Notes: a model not told the origin generated them from the letters alone. A stretch of 19,670 nt of DNA from Oscillospiraceae bacterium (GCA_020025395.1 JAHHSE010000015.1:1-19670), one strand, 5' to 3'; positions 7,054-14,707 are shown, counted from the stretch's first letter. Program-made: numbers and translations.

Positions 7054-7759
7054 ATGCCATTTTCAAAATCTCCTTTTTCAGTCGGGCGATAATCCTCTTT
7101 TCCAGCCGGGAAATATAGGATTGAGAGATACCCATACAGTCCGCCACTTCCTTTTGCGTACGCTCCGGACGACCATCCAGTCCAAAACGCATCACAATGA
7201 TCCGCTTTTCCCGCTCTTCCAGCTTTTCCAAGGCATCAAACAGAAGCTTTCGGTCTACATCCGCCTCGATGGGACGCATGATGAGATCACTGTCCGTCCC
7301 CAGAATATCAGAGAGGAGCAGTTCATTTCCATCCCAATCCGTGTTCAGCGGTTCATCAAAGGAGACCTCGCTTTTGAGCTGAGAGGTTTTCCGCAGATGC
7401 ATGAGGATTTCATTTTCAATACAGCGGGAAGCATAAGTCGCCAGCTTGATATTTTTGGAAGGTTGGAAGGTTCCCACCGCTTTGATGAGGCCAATGGTGC
7501 CAATTGAGATGAGGTCCTCAATCCCAACCCCTGTATTCTCAAACCGTCTTGAGATATAGACCACCAGCCGCAGATTATGCTCAATCAGGGCTGCCTTGGC
7601 ATCCGGGTCCCCCGCATTGAGCCGCTCCAGCATCTCGCTCTCCTCTCCTCGGGAGAGAGGGGGGGGCAGGGTGTCGCTCCCTCCGATATACATGATCTTT
7701 CCCGGAGAGAGAATTCCCCATTTTGACAGCTGCTTTTGTATCCATGTCCAGATTTTCAT
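7052..7759 (-). CDS. sigE: RNA polymerase sporulation sigma factor SigE (pro-sigma-E)
   Basis: Early mother-cell sigma factor (235 aa), made as an inactive membrane-associated precursor and cut by SpoIIGA. The N-terminal pro-sequence (MKIWTWIQKQLSKWGILSPG) is amphipathic, and the YIGGSDTLPPPL segment just after it matches the processing region of the Bacillus protein; cleavage would fall near residues 23-24. Region 2 (NLRLVVYISRRFENTGVGIE, DLISIGTIGLIKAV, IKLATYASRCIENEILM), the SFDEPLNTDWDGNELLLSD linker and the region 4 helix-turn-helix (KEVADCMGISQSYISRLEKR) are all canonical. GGAGG lies seven bases before the ATG. Only three bases separate the spoIIGA stop from this start, so the two are surely co-transcribed from the promoter at 8631-8663. 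Confidence 0.98.
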   Translation of the reverse strand: MKIWTWIQKQLSKWGILSPGKIMYIGGSDTLPPPLSRGEESEMLERLNAGDPDAKAALIEHNLRLVVYISRRFENTGVGIEDLISIGTIGLIKAVGTFQPSKNIKLATYASRCIENEILMHLRKTSQLKSEVSFDEPLNTDWDGNELLLSDILGTDSDLIMRPIEADVDRKLLFDALEKLEEREKRIIVMRFGLDGRPERTQKEVADCMGISQSYISRLEKRIIARLKKEILKMA

Positions 7760-7762
7760 CCT

Positions 7763-8602
7763 TCAACCTCCAAACAATGCGCCATATCCTCCGCCATCCG
7801 AGACCGGTGTGGGAGAAAGTGCGACCAATAACCCGCCATATTCCCGCCTTCCTACGGAAACTCGATCAGCCCGCACCGCCAACATAAAACCGCAGTCAAT
7901 TCCAACCGCCCGATAGGGAATCAACCTCAGTCGATGCCCAAAATCCTCCCCGGCACATTGCTCCATAGCGGCAGCAGGGTCCCGCAAACTGCTCCAAATC
8001 TGCCTGGGGAGCAGATCCCGCATTCGCTCCCCCTCCGCCACCAGGACAGGGCGACCAGTGGCCGGGTCGGTCAAGGTATTTCCGGTATCGTGCAGAGTGG
8101 TGAGCAGGATCCGCTTTCCCTCAATCTCCACCACAGTCGGTTCCAGTTCCCTTCCTGTATGCCGTCCCGTTCTTCGAAAAAGCAAAGTAAGTACCAGATA
8201 ACAGATGGCAGCAGACAACAAAACCAGCTTTAAATCCATACTGGTGGCCAATATCCCATTTTGGAAGGTCAAACCCCGTCCAGTCAGAAGGCCAATCAGA
8301 AGGACACCGCCCCCCAAAGCACAGGAAAAGGCAAAAAACAAAAGCCCCATCCGCAGCAGATGAGGGCTTCCTCCATAGGCGGCAACCACCATCAAGGCTC
8401 CTCCCGCCACCTTGCAAGCCGGATGAAGAAGCCATTGAAATCCCGGCAGGAAAACCAAGGCGGACAGGCTGGCTCCAATCCCCGCCCCAGCCATCAACCG
8501 GACCCGCCTATGGCTCTCCCCCGCTGCCTTGGCTGTTACCAGAAGCAATAGGTAATCTATGATAAAATTGAGTAAAAACAGACTGTCTAAATAGACTGTC
8601 AC
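7763..8602 (-). CDS. spoIIGA: Sporulation sigma-E factor-processing peptidase SpoIIGA
   Basis: Membrane aspartic protease (279 aa) of the sporulation septum that removes the SigE pro-sequence. The N-terminal half has about five hydrophobic segments (residues 7-25, 38-55, 62-78, 84-107 and 124-142), and the C-terminal half is a soluble protease domain with the catalytic motif HDTGN (Asp172), followed by LTDPATGRPVLVAE. Overall sequence is divergent, as usual for this family, but position directly before sigE settles the identity. The start is taken as GTG at 8602 (MTVYLDSLFLLNFIIDYLLL), which follows GGAGGGGGG and matches the family N-terminus; a longer in-frame reading would start upstream of the likely promoter. 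Confidence 0.95.
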   Translation of the reverse strand: MTVYLDSLFLLNFIIDYLLLLVTAKAAGESHRRVRLMAGAGIGASLSALVFLPGFQWLLHPACKVAGGALMVVAAYGGSPHLLRMGLLFFAFSCALGGGVLLIGLLTGRGLTFQNGILATSMDLKLVLLSAAICYLVLTLLFRRTGRHTGRELEPTVVEIEGKRILLTTLHDTGNTLTDPATGRPVLVAEGERMRDLLPRQIWSSLRDPAAAMEQCAGEDFGHRLRLIPYRAVGIDCGFMLAVRADRVSVGRREYGGLLVALSPTPVSDGGGYGALFGG

Positions 8603-8630
8603 ACCTTCGTCCCCCCTCCGCAATATCCAT

Positions 8631-8663
8631 ATTATAACGCTCTGTGTTTCCAAAAAAAGTCAA
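8631..8663 (-). promoter_or_regulatory. spoIIG operon promoter with 21-bp spacer
   Basis: A TTGACT -35 (8658-8663) and a perfect TATAAT -10 (8631-8636) are separated by 21 bp, far from the optimal 17. Long spacing is characteristic of the SigA-dependent, Spo0A-activated spoIIG promoter of Bacillus. The transcript would start near 8624, about 22 bases before the GTG. TGTCGGA-type sequences, one base off the 0A box TGTCGAA, occur upstream in both arms of the DUF951 terminator. Confidence 0.65.
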
Positions 8664-8678
8664 ACCAGGCCGATGAAT

Positions 8679-8720
8679 AAAAAAGAAATCCGACAAGGTT
8701 TTTTCCTTGTCGGATTTCTT
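8679..8720 (-). terminator. Intrinsic terminator of the DUF951 gene
   Basis: Perfect 16-bp stem (8683-8698 with 8705-8720), 6-nt loop, and a run of T on the minus strand (8679-8684). The right arm includes most of the DUF951 stop codon. It ends the DUF951 transcript just upstream of the spoIIGA promoter. Confidence 0.88.
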
Positions 8721-8910
8721 ATCTTTCTGCCTGGTCTCGTGTGACGCTCTTCATGTTTTTTTCCGCCTTGGAGCGGGGAAGCATTACCTCACGACCGCAT
8801 CCTTGACATTTCAGCTTAAAATCCATCCCTACCCGCAGAACCACCCAGTCCTTGCTGCCACAGGGATGCGCTTTCTTCATATGCAGGATATCACCCTGTC
8901 GAATGTCCAT
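8719..8910 (-). CDS. DUF951 domain-containing protein
   Basis: Small protein (63 aa) of the DUF951 family, widespread in Firmicutes and of unknown function. MDIRQGDILHMKKAHPCGSK and the later KCQGCGREVMLPRSKAEKN give the family signature: HPCG plus CxxC, which could bind zinc, and a basic C-terminal part. The ATG at 8910 matches the family N-terminus; an ATG at 8949 would add 13 residues not seen in relatives. The Shine-Dalgarno sequence (GGGGG) is weak. The gene is monocistronic, ended by the hairpin at 8679-8720, and divergent from the S1-domain gene across an 85-base gap. Confidence 0.85.
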   Translation of the reverse strand: MDIRQGDILHMKKAHPCGSKDWVVLRVGMDFKLKCQGCGREVMLPRSKAEKNMKSVTRDQAER

Positions 8911-8953
8911 ATAAACCCCCAAATTGGAAATTCCTTTTCCCTTTTGCATATAG

Positions 8954-8962
8954 TGGTATAGA
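8954..8962 (+). promoter_or_regulatory. Possible extended -10 promoter of the S1-domain gene
   Basis: TGG followed by TATAGA (8957-8962) resembles an extended -10; no good -35 lies 17 bp upstream. It would give a leader of about 27 bases. Confidence 0.35.
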
Positions 8963-8995
8963 TGCCGCTTGATAGAAAAGAAAGGATTGGTTCGT

Positions 8996-9922
8996 TTGAA
9001 GATGCATTATTGGCCCGAAGGCCGACTCCTGTCCACCCCTGCCAATCTGGCTCACTGCGCCAGCCTGGATGCCCTGAAACAGGCACAGGAAGCCCATTGT
9101 GTGGTGGAGGGAACCGCCATGCTCTGTACACCTGACCACGCTATCATTGTAAAGCTAAATAACTTTATAGGAATTATCCCAAGAGAGGAAGGTGCCATGG
9201 GGATTTCCGAGGGTACCACACGGGAAATCGCCCTGCTCTCCCGGGTAGGGCGTCCGGTCAGCGCTCTGATCACCGGAATCCAGGCGGATGGAACTCTGCT
9301 CCTTTCCCGAAAGAAGGCTCAGGAAGCCGCCCTTCGCTCTCTCTTGAACACCGTTCAGCCCGGAGATATCCTCCCCGCCACAGTCACCCATCTGGAGCCT
9401 TTTGGGGCCTTTGTGGACCTGGGCTGCGGACTGCCTTCCATGCTGGGCATTGAGAACATCTCAATCTCCCGAATTCCCCACCCCAATCAGCGATTCTCCT
9501 GCAATCAGGAGATCTTTGTGGTGGTCACCGAAATAGACCGATCTTTGGGTCGGCTGTATCTCAGCCATAAGGAGCTTTTAGGCTCCTGGCAAGAGAATGC
9601 GCAGATTTTTTCTCCCGGTATGACGGTCCCCGGTATTATCCGAGGGGTGAAGGAGTATGGGGCCTTTGTGGAGCTGACCCCCAATCTCTCCGGTCTGGCA
9701 GAACTCCGTCCGGATCTTCAGGAGGGTCAGCGAGTCTCTGTTTACCTCAAATCCATTCTTCCGGAACGGATGAAGATCAAACTCCTGGTGATCGGGATTC
9801 TGCCCCCATCGGAAGAACCCGCCCCCCTGCACTATTTCCAGACGCAGGGCCGGATCGATCGCTGGGATTATGCGCCGCCGGGCTGTGAAAAAGTGGGTGC
9901 GGTCAGTATATACACCCCCTAA
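8996..9922 (+). CDS. S1 RNA-binding domain protein (ribosomal protein S1-like)
   Basis: Cytoplasmic RNA-binding protein (about 308 aa) with three S1-type OB folds. The first (about residues 30-105) is degenerate. The second begins GDILPATVTHLEPFGAFVDL and ends RLYLSHKELLG, a full S1 signature. The third begins GMTVPGIIRGVKEYGAFVEL and is less complete at its end. It resembles the short S1-like proteins often annotated as 30S protein S1 in Oscillospiraceae; whether it binds the ribosome or acts on particular RNAs is not known. The start is uncertain: AAAGGA (8981-8986) is nine bases before TTG at 8996, while ATG at 9002 fits relatives' N-termini (MxxYPEGRL-like) but is 15 bases away. It converges with rarA over 38 bases without a visible terminator. 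Confidence 0.85.
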   Translation: MKMHYWPEGRLLSTPANLAHCASLDALKQAQEAHCVVEGTAMLCTPDHAIIVKLNNFIGIIPREEGAMGISEGTTREIALLSRVGRPVSALITGIQADGTLLLSRKKAQEAALRSLLNTVQPGDILPATVTHLEPFGAFVDLGCGLPSMLGIENISISRIPHPNQRFSCNQEIFVVVTEIDRSLGRLYLSHKELLGSWQENAQIFSPGMTVPGIIRGVKEYGAFVELTPNLSGLAELRPDLQEGQRVSVYLKSILPERMKIKLLVIGILPPSEEPAPLHYFQTQGRIDRWDYAPPGCEKVGAVSIYTP

Positions 9923-9960
9923 TGGTTCCTTCTCTCACAGATTCCAAAGGCCTAGCCGTT

Positions 9961-11226
9961 TCAATCCCCTTTGATTCGCTCCCAGTAGGTCTTTGCGGCC
10001 TGCTCCGTCTTGTTGGTTCCATACTCATAATACCGGCGACCCGCCAAGGGGTCAGGAAGATATTGCTGTCTGACCCAATGGTCCGGGAAGTCATGGGGAT
10101 ACAGATACCCCTGCTCCCTCTCCAGACCGCTGCTGTCCAAATGCTTATTTTGAAGCTGGCGGGGAATGGGGCCGGTCTTCCCTCCCCGCACATCCTCCAT
10201 CGCCAAATTGATGGCCAGATAAGCCGAGTTGGACTTGGGACTGGTGGCCATCAGGACTGCGGCATCCGCAAGAGGGATACGGGCCTCAGGCAGACCCAGC
10301 ATATTGGCGGCATCCACACAGGCTTTGACAATGGGAATGATCTGAGGATAGGCCAGTCCCACATCCTCGCAGGCAATCACCATCAGGCGGCGGCAGGCGG
10401 AGATTAAATCCCCCGCCTCCAAAAGCCGGGCCAGATAATGACAGGCCCCATCCGGGTCAGAGCCTCGAATGGATTTTTGCAGGGCTGAGAGAATGTCATA
10501 GTGGTCATCCCCCTCCCGGTCATACCGCATGGCGGATCGGGAGACCGCCATTTTGGCATCCTGAAGGGTTACCTTCCGTCTTCCCTCCTGACGCACTCCG
10601 CCAGACACCAGGACCTCCACCGCATTCAAGGCCTTCCGCACATCCCCTCCACAGGCGGAGGCGATGTGTGGGATTACCCCTTCCTCCAGGTCCACTTTCT
10701 CTCCCAAACGCTCCTCCATCAGATGAAATCCACGCTCAATGGCCGGTATGGCCTCTTCCGCCGAGATGGGCTTGAACTCGAAAACACTGGACCGGGAGAG
10801 GAGCGCGTTGTAGACATAAAAATAAGGGTTCTCCGTGGTGGAGGCAATGAGGGTAACCTGCCCTCCCTCCATCACCTCCAGTAAGGATTGCTGCTGTTTT
10901 TTGTTGAAGTATTGAATCTCATCCAGATAGAGGAGAATCCCGTTTGGAGCCAGCATAGTCCCTACATCCGCCATCACATTTTTCACATCTGCCAGAGAGG
11001 CTGTGGTTGCATTGAGCCAGCGCAGTGCCCGGCCGGAGCGCCGGGCGATGAGGTTTGCTACTGTGGTCTTTCCTGTGCCAGAGGGGCCATAGAAGACCAG
11101 ATTTGGAATGGTTCCGCTTTCAATCATACGGCGAAGCAGCCCATCCCGCCCCAAAATGTGGGTCTGCCCCACCACATCGTCCAGACTTTGGGGCCGAATC
11201 TCATCCGCCAACGGTCTGCTTTCCAT
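9961..11226 (-). CDS. rarA: Replication-associated recombination protein A (RarA/MgsA), AAA+ ATPase
   Basis: AAA+ clamp-loader-like ATPase (421 aa) that acts at stalled replication forks. It begins RPLADEIRPQSLDDVVGQTHI, typical of RarA and RuvB-like proteins. Walker A is GPSGTGKT (residues 47-54), Walker B LLYLDE (98-103), sensor 1 IASTTENP, and LLSRSSVFEFKP carries the likely arginine finger. The C-terminal part (SALQKSIRGSDPDGACHYLA, then EDVGLAYP and MATSPKSNSAYLAIN) is the RarA tetramerisation region. The segment after Walker B reads DEIQYFNKKQQQSLLE, where most RarA proteins have DEIHRFNKxQQDxLLP; I recall the former from clostridial homologues. GGAGG precedes the ATG at 11226; the in-frame ATG 18 bases upstream overlaps that signal. 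It lies after glyA and its terminator. Confidence 0.95.
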   Translation of the reverse strand: MESRPLADEIRPQSLDDVVGQTHILGRDGLLRRMIESGTIPNLVFYGPSGTGKTTVANLIARRSGRALRWLNATTASLADVKNVMADVGTMLAPNGILLYLDEIQYFNKKQQQSLLEVMEGGQVTLIASTTENPYFYVYNALLSRSSVFEFKPISAEEAIPAIERGFHLMEERLGEKVDLEEGVIPHIASACGGDVRKALNAVEVLVSGGVRQEGRRKVTLQDAKMAVSRSAMRYDREGDDHYDILSALQKSIRGSDPDGACHYLARLLEAGDLISACRRLMVIACEDVGLAYPQIIPIVKACVDAANMLGLPEARIPLADAAVLMATSPKSNSAYLAINLAMEDVRGGKTGPIPRQLQNKHLDSSGLEREQGYLYPHDFPDHWVRQQYLPDPLAGRRYYEYGTNKTEQAAKTYWERIKGD

Positions 11227-11270
11227 GGGTATCCCCTCCTTCATCTGCGTCCATTCTCTCTTGCCTGTAA

Positions 11271-11301
11271 AAGGGGGAGGCAGGGCGGGTCCTGCCTCCC
11301 C
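11271..11301 (-). terminator. Intrinsic terminator after glyA
   Basis: Perfect 11-bp stem (11274-11284 with 11291-11301), 6-nt loop, then CTTTTA on the minus strand. It separates glyA from rarA; the short T tract may let some transcripts through, and no clear rarA promoter is visible in the 47 bases after it. Confidence 0.75.
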
Positions 11302-11305
11302 TCAT

Positions 11306-12547
11306 TTATTCGTAAATGGGATATTGGCTGGTGAGCTGTTCTGCCTGAGCCCGGATTTCCTCCGCCCTGCTTTCAAATTCAGTGGCAGTCTGCCAAATCA
11401 GCTTTCCCACCAGGGCACAGTCCTCCTCACGGAAGCCGCGGGTGGTGACAGCCGGTGTCCCCACTCGGATCCCACTGGTCACAAAGGGCTTCTCCGGGTC
11501 GTTGGGAATGGCGTTTTTATTCACCGTAATGTTGACCTCATCCAGACGGCGCTCCATCTCCCTGCCGGTGATCTTCGCCTTCCGAAGATCCACCAGCATC
11601 AGATGGTTGTCCGTTCCGCCGGAAACCAGATCAAAGCCGCTTTCCATCAGGCTCTCCGCCAGCGCCTTGGCATTTTTCAGAATCTGGGCCTGATAAGTCT
11701 TGAATTCAGGCTTTAACGCCTCCCCAAAGGCCACTGCTTTTGCGGCGATAATATGCTCCAGGGGGCCTCCCTGGCTTCCGGGGAAGATAGCGGAGTCGAT
11801 TTTCTTTCCCAGCTCCTCCCGGCAGAGGATCATCCCCCCTCTGGGGCCTCGAAGGGTCTTATGGGTCGTGGTGGTCACCACATCCGCATAGGGAATGGGG
11901 CTGGGATGCAGCCCCGCCGCCACCAGGCCCGCAATGTGAGCCATATCCACGAAAAGATAGGCTCCAACCTCCTGGGCAATCTGAGAAAAAATCCTGAAAT
12001 CGATGATCCGGGGATAGGCGGAGGCTCCGGCCAGAATCATCTTCGGCCTATGCTGCTTCGCCAAATCACGAAGCTGGTCATAGTCGATCCATCCCGCCTC
12101 ATTGACACCATAGGAGATGATGTGATAGTTTTTTCCGGAGAAATTCACCGGACTGCCGTGGGTCAGGTGTCCGCCATTGGACAAGTCCATCCCCAATACC
12201 GTATCACCGGGATTACAGAGGGCCGAATAGACCGCGTAGTTGGCCTGGGCACCGGAATGGGGCTGAACATTGACATATTCCGCCCCAAACAGACGCTTGG
12301 CCCTGTCTCTGGCCAGATCCTCCACCACATCCACATACTGGCATCCCCCATAGTAGCGCTTACCGGGGTATCCCTCCGCATACTTATTGGTGAGAACCGT
12401 CCCCGCCGCAGCCAACACCGCTTCGCTGACAATATTCTCAGAGGCAATCAGCTCGATATTTCGTCTCTGCCGATCATATTCCGCCCGAACCGTCTTCCCC
12501 AGTTCCGGGTCCCATTCAGTCAGGAAATCTATCTGTTCTTTCACCAT
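11306..12547 (-). CDS. glyA: Serine hydroxymethyltransferase
   Basis: GlyA (413 aa) converts serine and tetrahydrofolate to glycine and 5,10-methylene-tetrahydrofolate, the main one-carbon source, using pyridoxal phosphate. IELIASENIVSEAVL and TNKYAEGYPGKRYYGG are family signatures. The PLP-binding Lys is K230 in TTTTHKTLRGPRGG, and the cofactor-ring Asp is D201 in FVDMAHIAGL. YVNVQPHSGAQAN is the phosphate-binding segment, and SGIRVGTPAVTTRGF completes the active site. Length and sequence are normal. GGGGAG lies six bases before the ATG. It has a strong promoter (12602-12630) facing away from nth, and its own terminator. Confidence 0.98.
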   Translation of the reverse strand: MVKEQIDFLTEWDPELGKTVRAEYDRQRRNIELIASENIVSEAVLAAAGTVLTNKYAEGYPGKRYYGGCQYVDVVEDLARDRAKRLFGAEYVNVQPHSGAQANYAVYSALCNPGDTVLGMDLSNGGHLTHGSPVNFSGKNYHIISYGVNEAGWIDYDQLRDLAKQHRPKMILAGASAYPRIIDFRIFSQIAQEVGAYLFVDMAHIAGLVAAGLHPSPIPYADVVTTTTHKTLRGPRGGMILCREELGKKIDSAIFPGSQGGPLEHIIAAKAVAFGEALKPEFKTYQAQILKNAKALAESLMESGFDLVSGGTDNHLMLVDLRKAKITGREMERRLDEVNITVNKNAIPNDPEKPFVTSGIRVGTPAVTTRGFREEDCALVGKLIWQTATEFESRAEEIRAQAEQLTSQYPIYE

Positions 12548-12601
12548 AGGAAACTCCCCTTTCCATGCTTCATCCCTCTTGAAGATGTATTTTTAAATGT
12601 T

Positions 12602-12630
12602 ATTATAGCTGATTCTTCCATGAAATACAA
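12602..12630 (-). promoter_or_regulatory. SigA-type promoter of glyA
   Basis: TTGTAT (12625-12630), 17 bp, then a perfect TATAAT (12602-12607). The leader is about 50 bases and includes a minor 5-bp hairpin (CTTCA/TGAAG). No purine or T-box riboswitch is seen. Confidence 0.8.
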
Positions 12631-12673
12631 TGCGCCGATTGAAAATCAGGACTCGAAATTTGCATCTTTGTAT

Positions 12674-12681
12674 GGTATGAT
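12674..12681 (+). promoter_or_regulatory. Possible extended -10 promoter of nth
   Basis: TGG followed by TATGAT (12676-12681) in the gap between glyA and nth, without a convincing -35. The leader would be only about 14 bases, just enough to include AGAGGTG. Confidence 0.45.
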
Positions 12682-12701
12682 GACACATAGAGGTGATTGC
12701 C

Positions 12702-13337
12702 ATGACAAAGAAAGAGCGCGCCCGAATGGCGGTAGATCTTTTAAAAGAGGCCTATCCTGATGGGATCTGCTCCCTAGAATATGAGAAAGATTACGAACTG
12801 CTCTTCGCCGTTCGACTCTCCGCCCAATGTACCGATGCCCGGGTCAATCTGGTTACCCCCGCCCTATTTGCCCGCTTTCCCACTCTGGAATCCCTGGCAC
12901 AGGCCCAGGTGGAGGAAGTGGCTGATTACATTCACTCCACAGGATTTTTCCGGGCGAAAGCCAGGGATATTGTCCTGGCCGCACAGATGCTCCTTCAGGA
13001 CTATGGAGGAAAGGTTCCCGCAACCATGGAAGACCTGCTCAGGCTGCCCGGTGTAGGAAGGAAAACCGCCAATCTCATCCTGGGAGATGTCCACCATATG
13101 CCCGGAGTGGTCATCGCAGACACCCACTGTATCCGAATCTCCGGGCGGCTCGGCCTGACCGACGGAACCAAAGATCCCGGAAAGGTGGAGACGCAGCTGC
13201 GGAAGGTCCTCCCCCCTGAGGAATCCAATGACTTTTGTCATCGCCTGGTCCTCCATGGACGGGCCGTCTGCACCGCCAGAAAAGCCGACTGTCCCAATTG
13301 TACCTTAAAGATCTGCTGTAAAACCGGGAAACTGTAA
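12702..13337 (+). CDS. nth: Endonuclease III
   Basis: DNA glycosylase/AP lyase (211 aa) that removes oxidised pyrimidines in base excision repair. The helix-hairpin-helix LPGVGRKTANLILGD contains the catalytic Lys121; the catalytic Asp140 lies in VIADTHCIRISGRLGL. Four cysteines at 190, 197, 200 and 206 follow the C-X6-C-X2-C-X5-C rule for the [4Fe-4S] cluster. LLFAVRLSAQCTDARVN is the expected N-terminal helix pattern. The ATG at 12702 is preferred because AGAGGTG sits just before it; GTG at 12693 lies inside that signal. It is divergent from glyA and ended by the hairpin at 13353-13389. Confidence 0.97.
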   Translation: MTKKERARMAVDLLKEAYPDGICSLEYEKDYELLFAVRLSAQCTDARVNLVTPALFARFPTLESLAQAQVEEVADYIHSTGFFRAKARDIVLAAQMLLQDYGGKVPATMEDLLRLPGVGRKTANLILGDVHHMPGVVIADTHCIRISGRLGLTDGTKDPGKVETQLRKVLPPEESNDFCHRLVLHGRAVCTARKADCPNCTLKICCKTGKL

Positions 13338-13352
13338 TCTTCTTTCCTCCCA

Positions 13353-13389
13353 TCCTTCGCTGCACCACCTGGTGCAGCGAAGGAATTTT
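13353..13389 (+). terminator. Intrinsic terminator of nth
   Basis: Perfect inverted repeat (13353-13367 with 13370-13384; realistically a 14-bp stem with a 4-nt loop), followed by ATTTTC. Confidence 0.85.
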
Positions 13390-13410
13390 CCTTTGCGCCA
13401 GCCCCTTGCC

Positions 13411-14547
13411 TTAATCAATCTCAATATTGATCCCATCTACCTCTACCCCGTCGTCGGCACGAATGAGAATGTATTTCACCCCATCCAGAATCCGGGTCTG
13501 AATGAGGTCACCACGCTGAGGAGAAATCTGGATCCTCACATCCGGAGTACAAACCTCGATCTGTTTCGGATCCACCAGATTGCCGGGGCTGAGGGTGGTC
13601 TCTGCCCCGAAGGCATCGTCATATCGATCCTCAAAGTTAATCATTTTATCGGAATCGATTCCGCAGGAGGAAAGAATCCTCTTCACCGTTCCCTTGTTAA
13701 TCAGCAGGGGCTCTGGGACCTTGCTCTCCTTATGCTCCGCAATCATGTCGCACAGCTCTCCCTGCACCGCCTGGACCACATCATAGCTGCATTCCTCCGC
13801 ATCCATCAGGGTTTCGCTCAATACAGAGCGAAAGACCTCCTTCTGGATTTCGGCAGGCATGGGCGGTTTCGTATGGAAGAGGGAATCGATGAGGGCATCC
13901 TGACTCTCAGAGGCGTTTTTCGTATAGTACAATGCTCCATAGAGATTGGTACTCCGCTCATCGAAGGCGGGAAAGAGAAAGCCTACCTCCGGAGCGGAGA
14001 CCACCCAATCCACCTTAAGATGATCAAACTGATTTCGCTCCGCCGCATAGCTGAGGGCGGGCTTTGTCAGCCTGACTGGGCAGATGCTGCACAGCAGATA
14101 CCGATAGACTTCCTCCGATCCCTCTGCCTGTTCCTCCCCATCCCTGGCGCGGAATGGGACATCATAAGCATCATAGACCAACAGAATCAGGTAGCTTCCC
14201 TCGATTTCCAGAGAGGAGATGATCTTCTCATAAAGACCCTGTACCGCCTCTTCCTCCTCCAGCTTAGAATCCCGCAAGGCCATCAGCAGCTTATGCTCCG
14301 CCCCCTCCGCCACCTGACTGGTCGCAAATTCAATATCGATCAGATTCTTTCCCACCCGTCCGGAAAGCGTTTTCCGAATGGTGGTGAGAATCAACTCCGT
14401 ATCGTCCTGTCCCATCAAGCCAAGGGACTGGTTAAACTGACTGACGATCTCACGGCCCTCATTGACAAAGCAGCCCCGAATGGATGTAATGTTGCTTTTC
14501 TCCGAGCGAAAGCGTCGGCGCAGTTCGGCGATTTCCTTCTCGTTCAT
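13411..14547 (-). CDS. DUF4317 domain-containing protein
   Basis: Cytoplasmic protein (378 aa) of the DUF4317 family, common in Clostridia and of unknown function. The start MNEKEIAELRRRFRSEKSNI, then RGCFVNEGREIVSQFNQSLG, and GKNLIDIEFATSQVAEGAEH, all match family members as I recall them. There is no signal peptide or membrane segment. The central part contains YILCSICP-like RYLLCSICPVRLTKPALSY and VDWVVSAPEVGFLFPAFDER. AAAAAGGAG lies before the ATG at 14547. A second in-frame start, GTG at 14577, also has GGAGG at ideal distance and would add ten basic residues. It has its own weak promoter and no visible partner gene, and no clear terminator before the convergent nth hairpin. Confidence 0.9.
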   Translation of the reverse strand: MNEKEIAELRRRFRSEKSNITSIRGCFVNEGREIVSQFNQSLGLMGQDDTELILTTIRKTLSGRVGKNLIDIEFATSQVAEGAEHKLLMALRDSKLEEEEAVQGLYEKIISSLEIEGSYLILLVYDAYDVPFRARDGEEQAEGSEEVYRYLLCSICPVRLTKPALSYAAERNQFDHLKVDWVVSAPEVGFLFPAFDERSTNLYGALYYTKNASESQDALIDSLFHTKPPMPAEIQKEVFRSVLSETLMDAEECSYDVVQAVQGELCDMIAEHKESKVPEPLLINKGTVKRILSSCGIDSDKMINFEDRYDDAFGAETTLSPGNLVDPKQIEVCTPDVRIQISPQRGDLIQTRILDGVKYILIRADDGVEVDGINIEID

Positions 14548-14615
14548 ACTTGATCTCCTTTTTCTGTGAATGGACACTATCCTACCTCCATCGGGAGGCG
14601 GTTTTACGCTTTTCC

Positions 14616-14644
14616 ATTTTACACCTTTCCCAGACGCTTGGCTA
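14616..14644 (-). promoter_or_regulatory. Possible promoter of the DUF4317 gene
   Basis: TAGCCA (14639-14644), 17 bp, then TAAAAT (14616-14621). The -35 is weak. It lies between the histidine kinase terminator and the DUF4317 start. Confidence 0.4.
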
Positions 14645-14664
14645 GACTTTGTTTATAATTAGAC

Positions 14665-14707
14665 AAAAAGGCCCCAGATCCGGCTGTTTCCCGAATCTGA
14701 GGTCCTT
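14665..14707 (-). terminator. Intrinsic terminator of the histidine kinase gene
   Basis: In minus-strand RNA, arms at 14691-14706 and 14669-14683 form a stem of about 12 continuous pairs including G-U pairs, one mismatch, then more pairs, followed by TTTTT. The G-U pairs work only on this strand; on the plus strand they become A-C mismatches, so this terminator is directional. Confidence 0.8.

Noticed and set aside
8897..8903. Exact 0A box TGTCGAA
   Set aside because: It lies in the first codons of the DUF951 gene, about 270 bases from the spoIIGA start site, too far to fit; a seven-base match is expected by chance.
9923..9960. Terminator between the S1-domain gene and rarA
   Set aside because: No stem longer than a few base pairs and no T tract on either strand.
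11753..12760. A 335-codon plus-strand frame opposite glyA
   Set aside because: Antisense to glyA and running into nth in another frame; no ribosome-binding site or domain.
13372..14553. A 393-codon plus-strand frame opposite the DUF4317 gene
   Set aside because: Entirely antisense to a recognised family, no start signal, and no recognisable domain.
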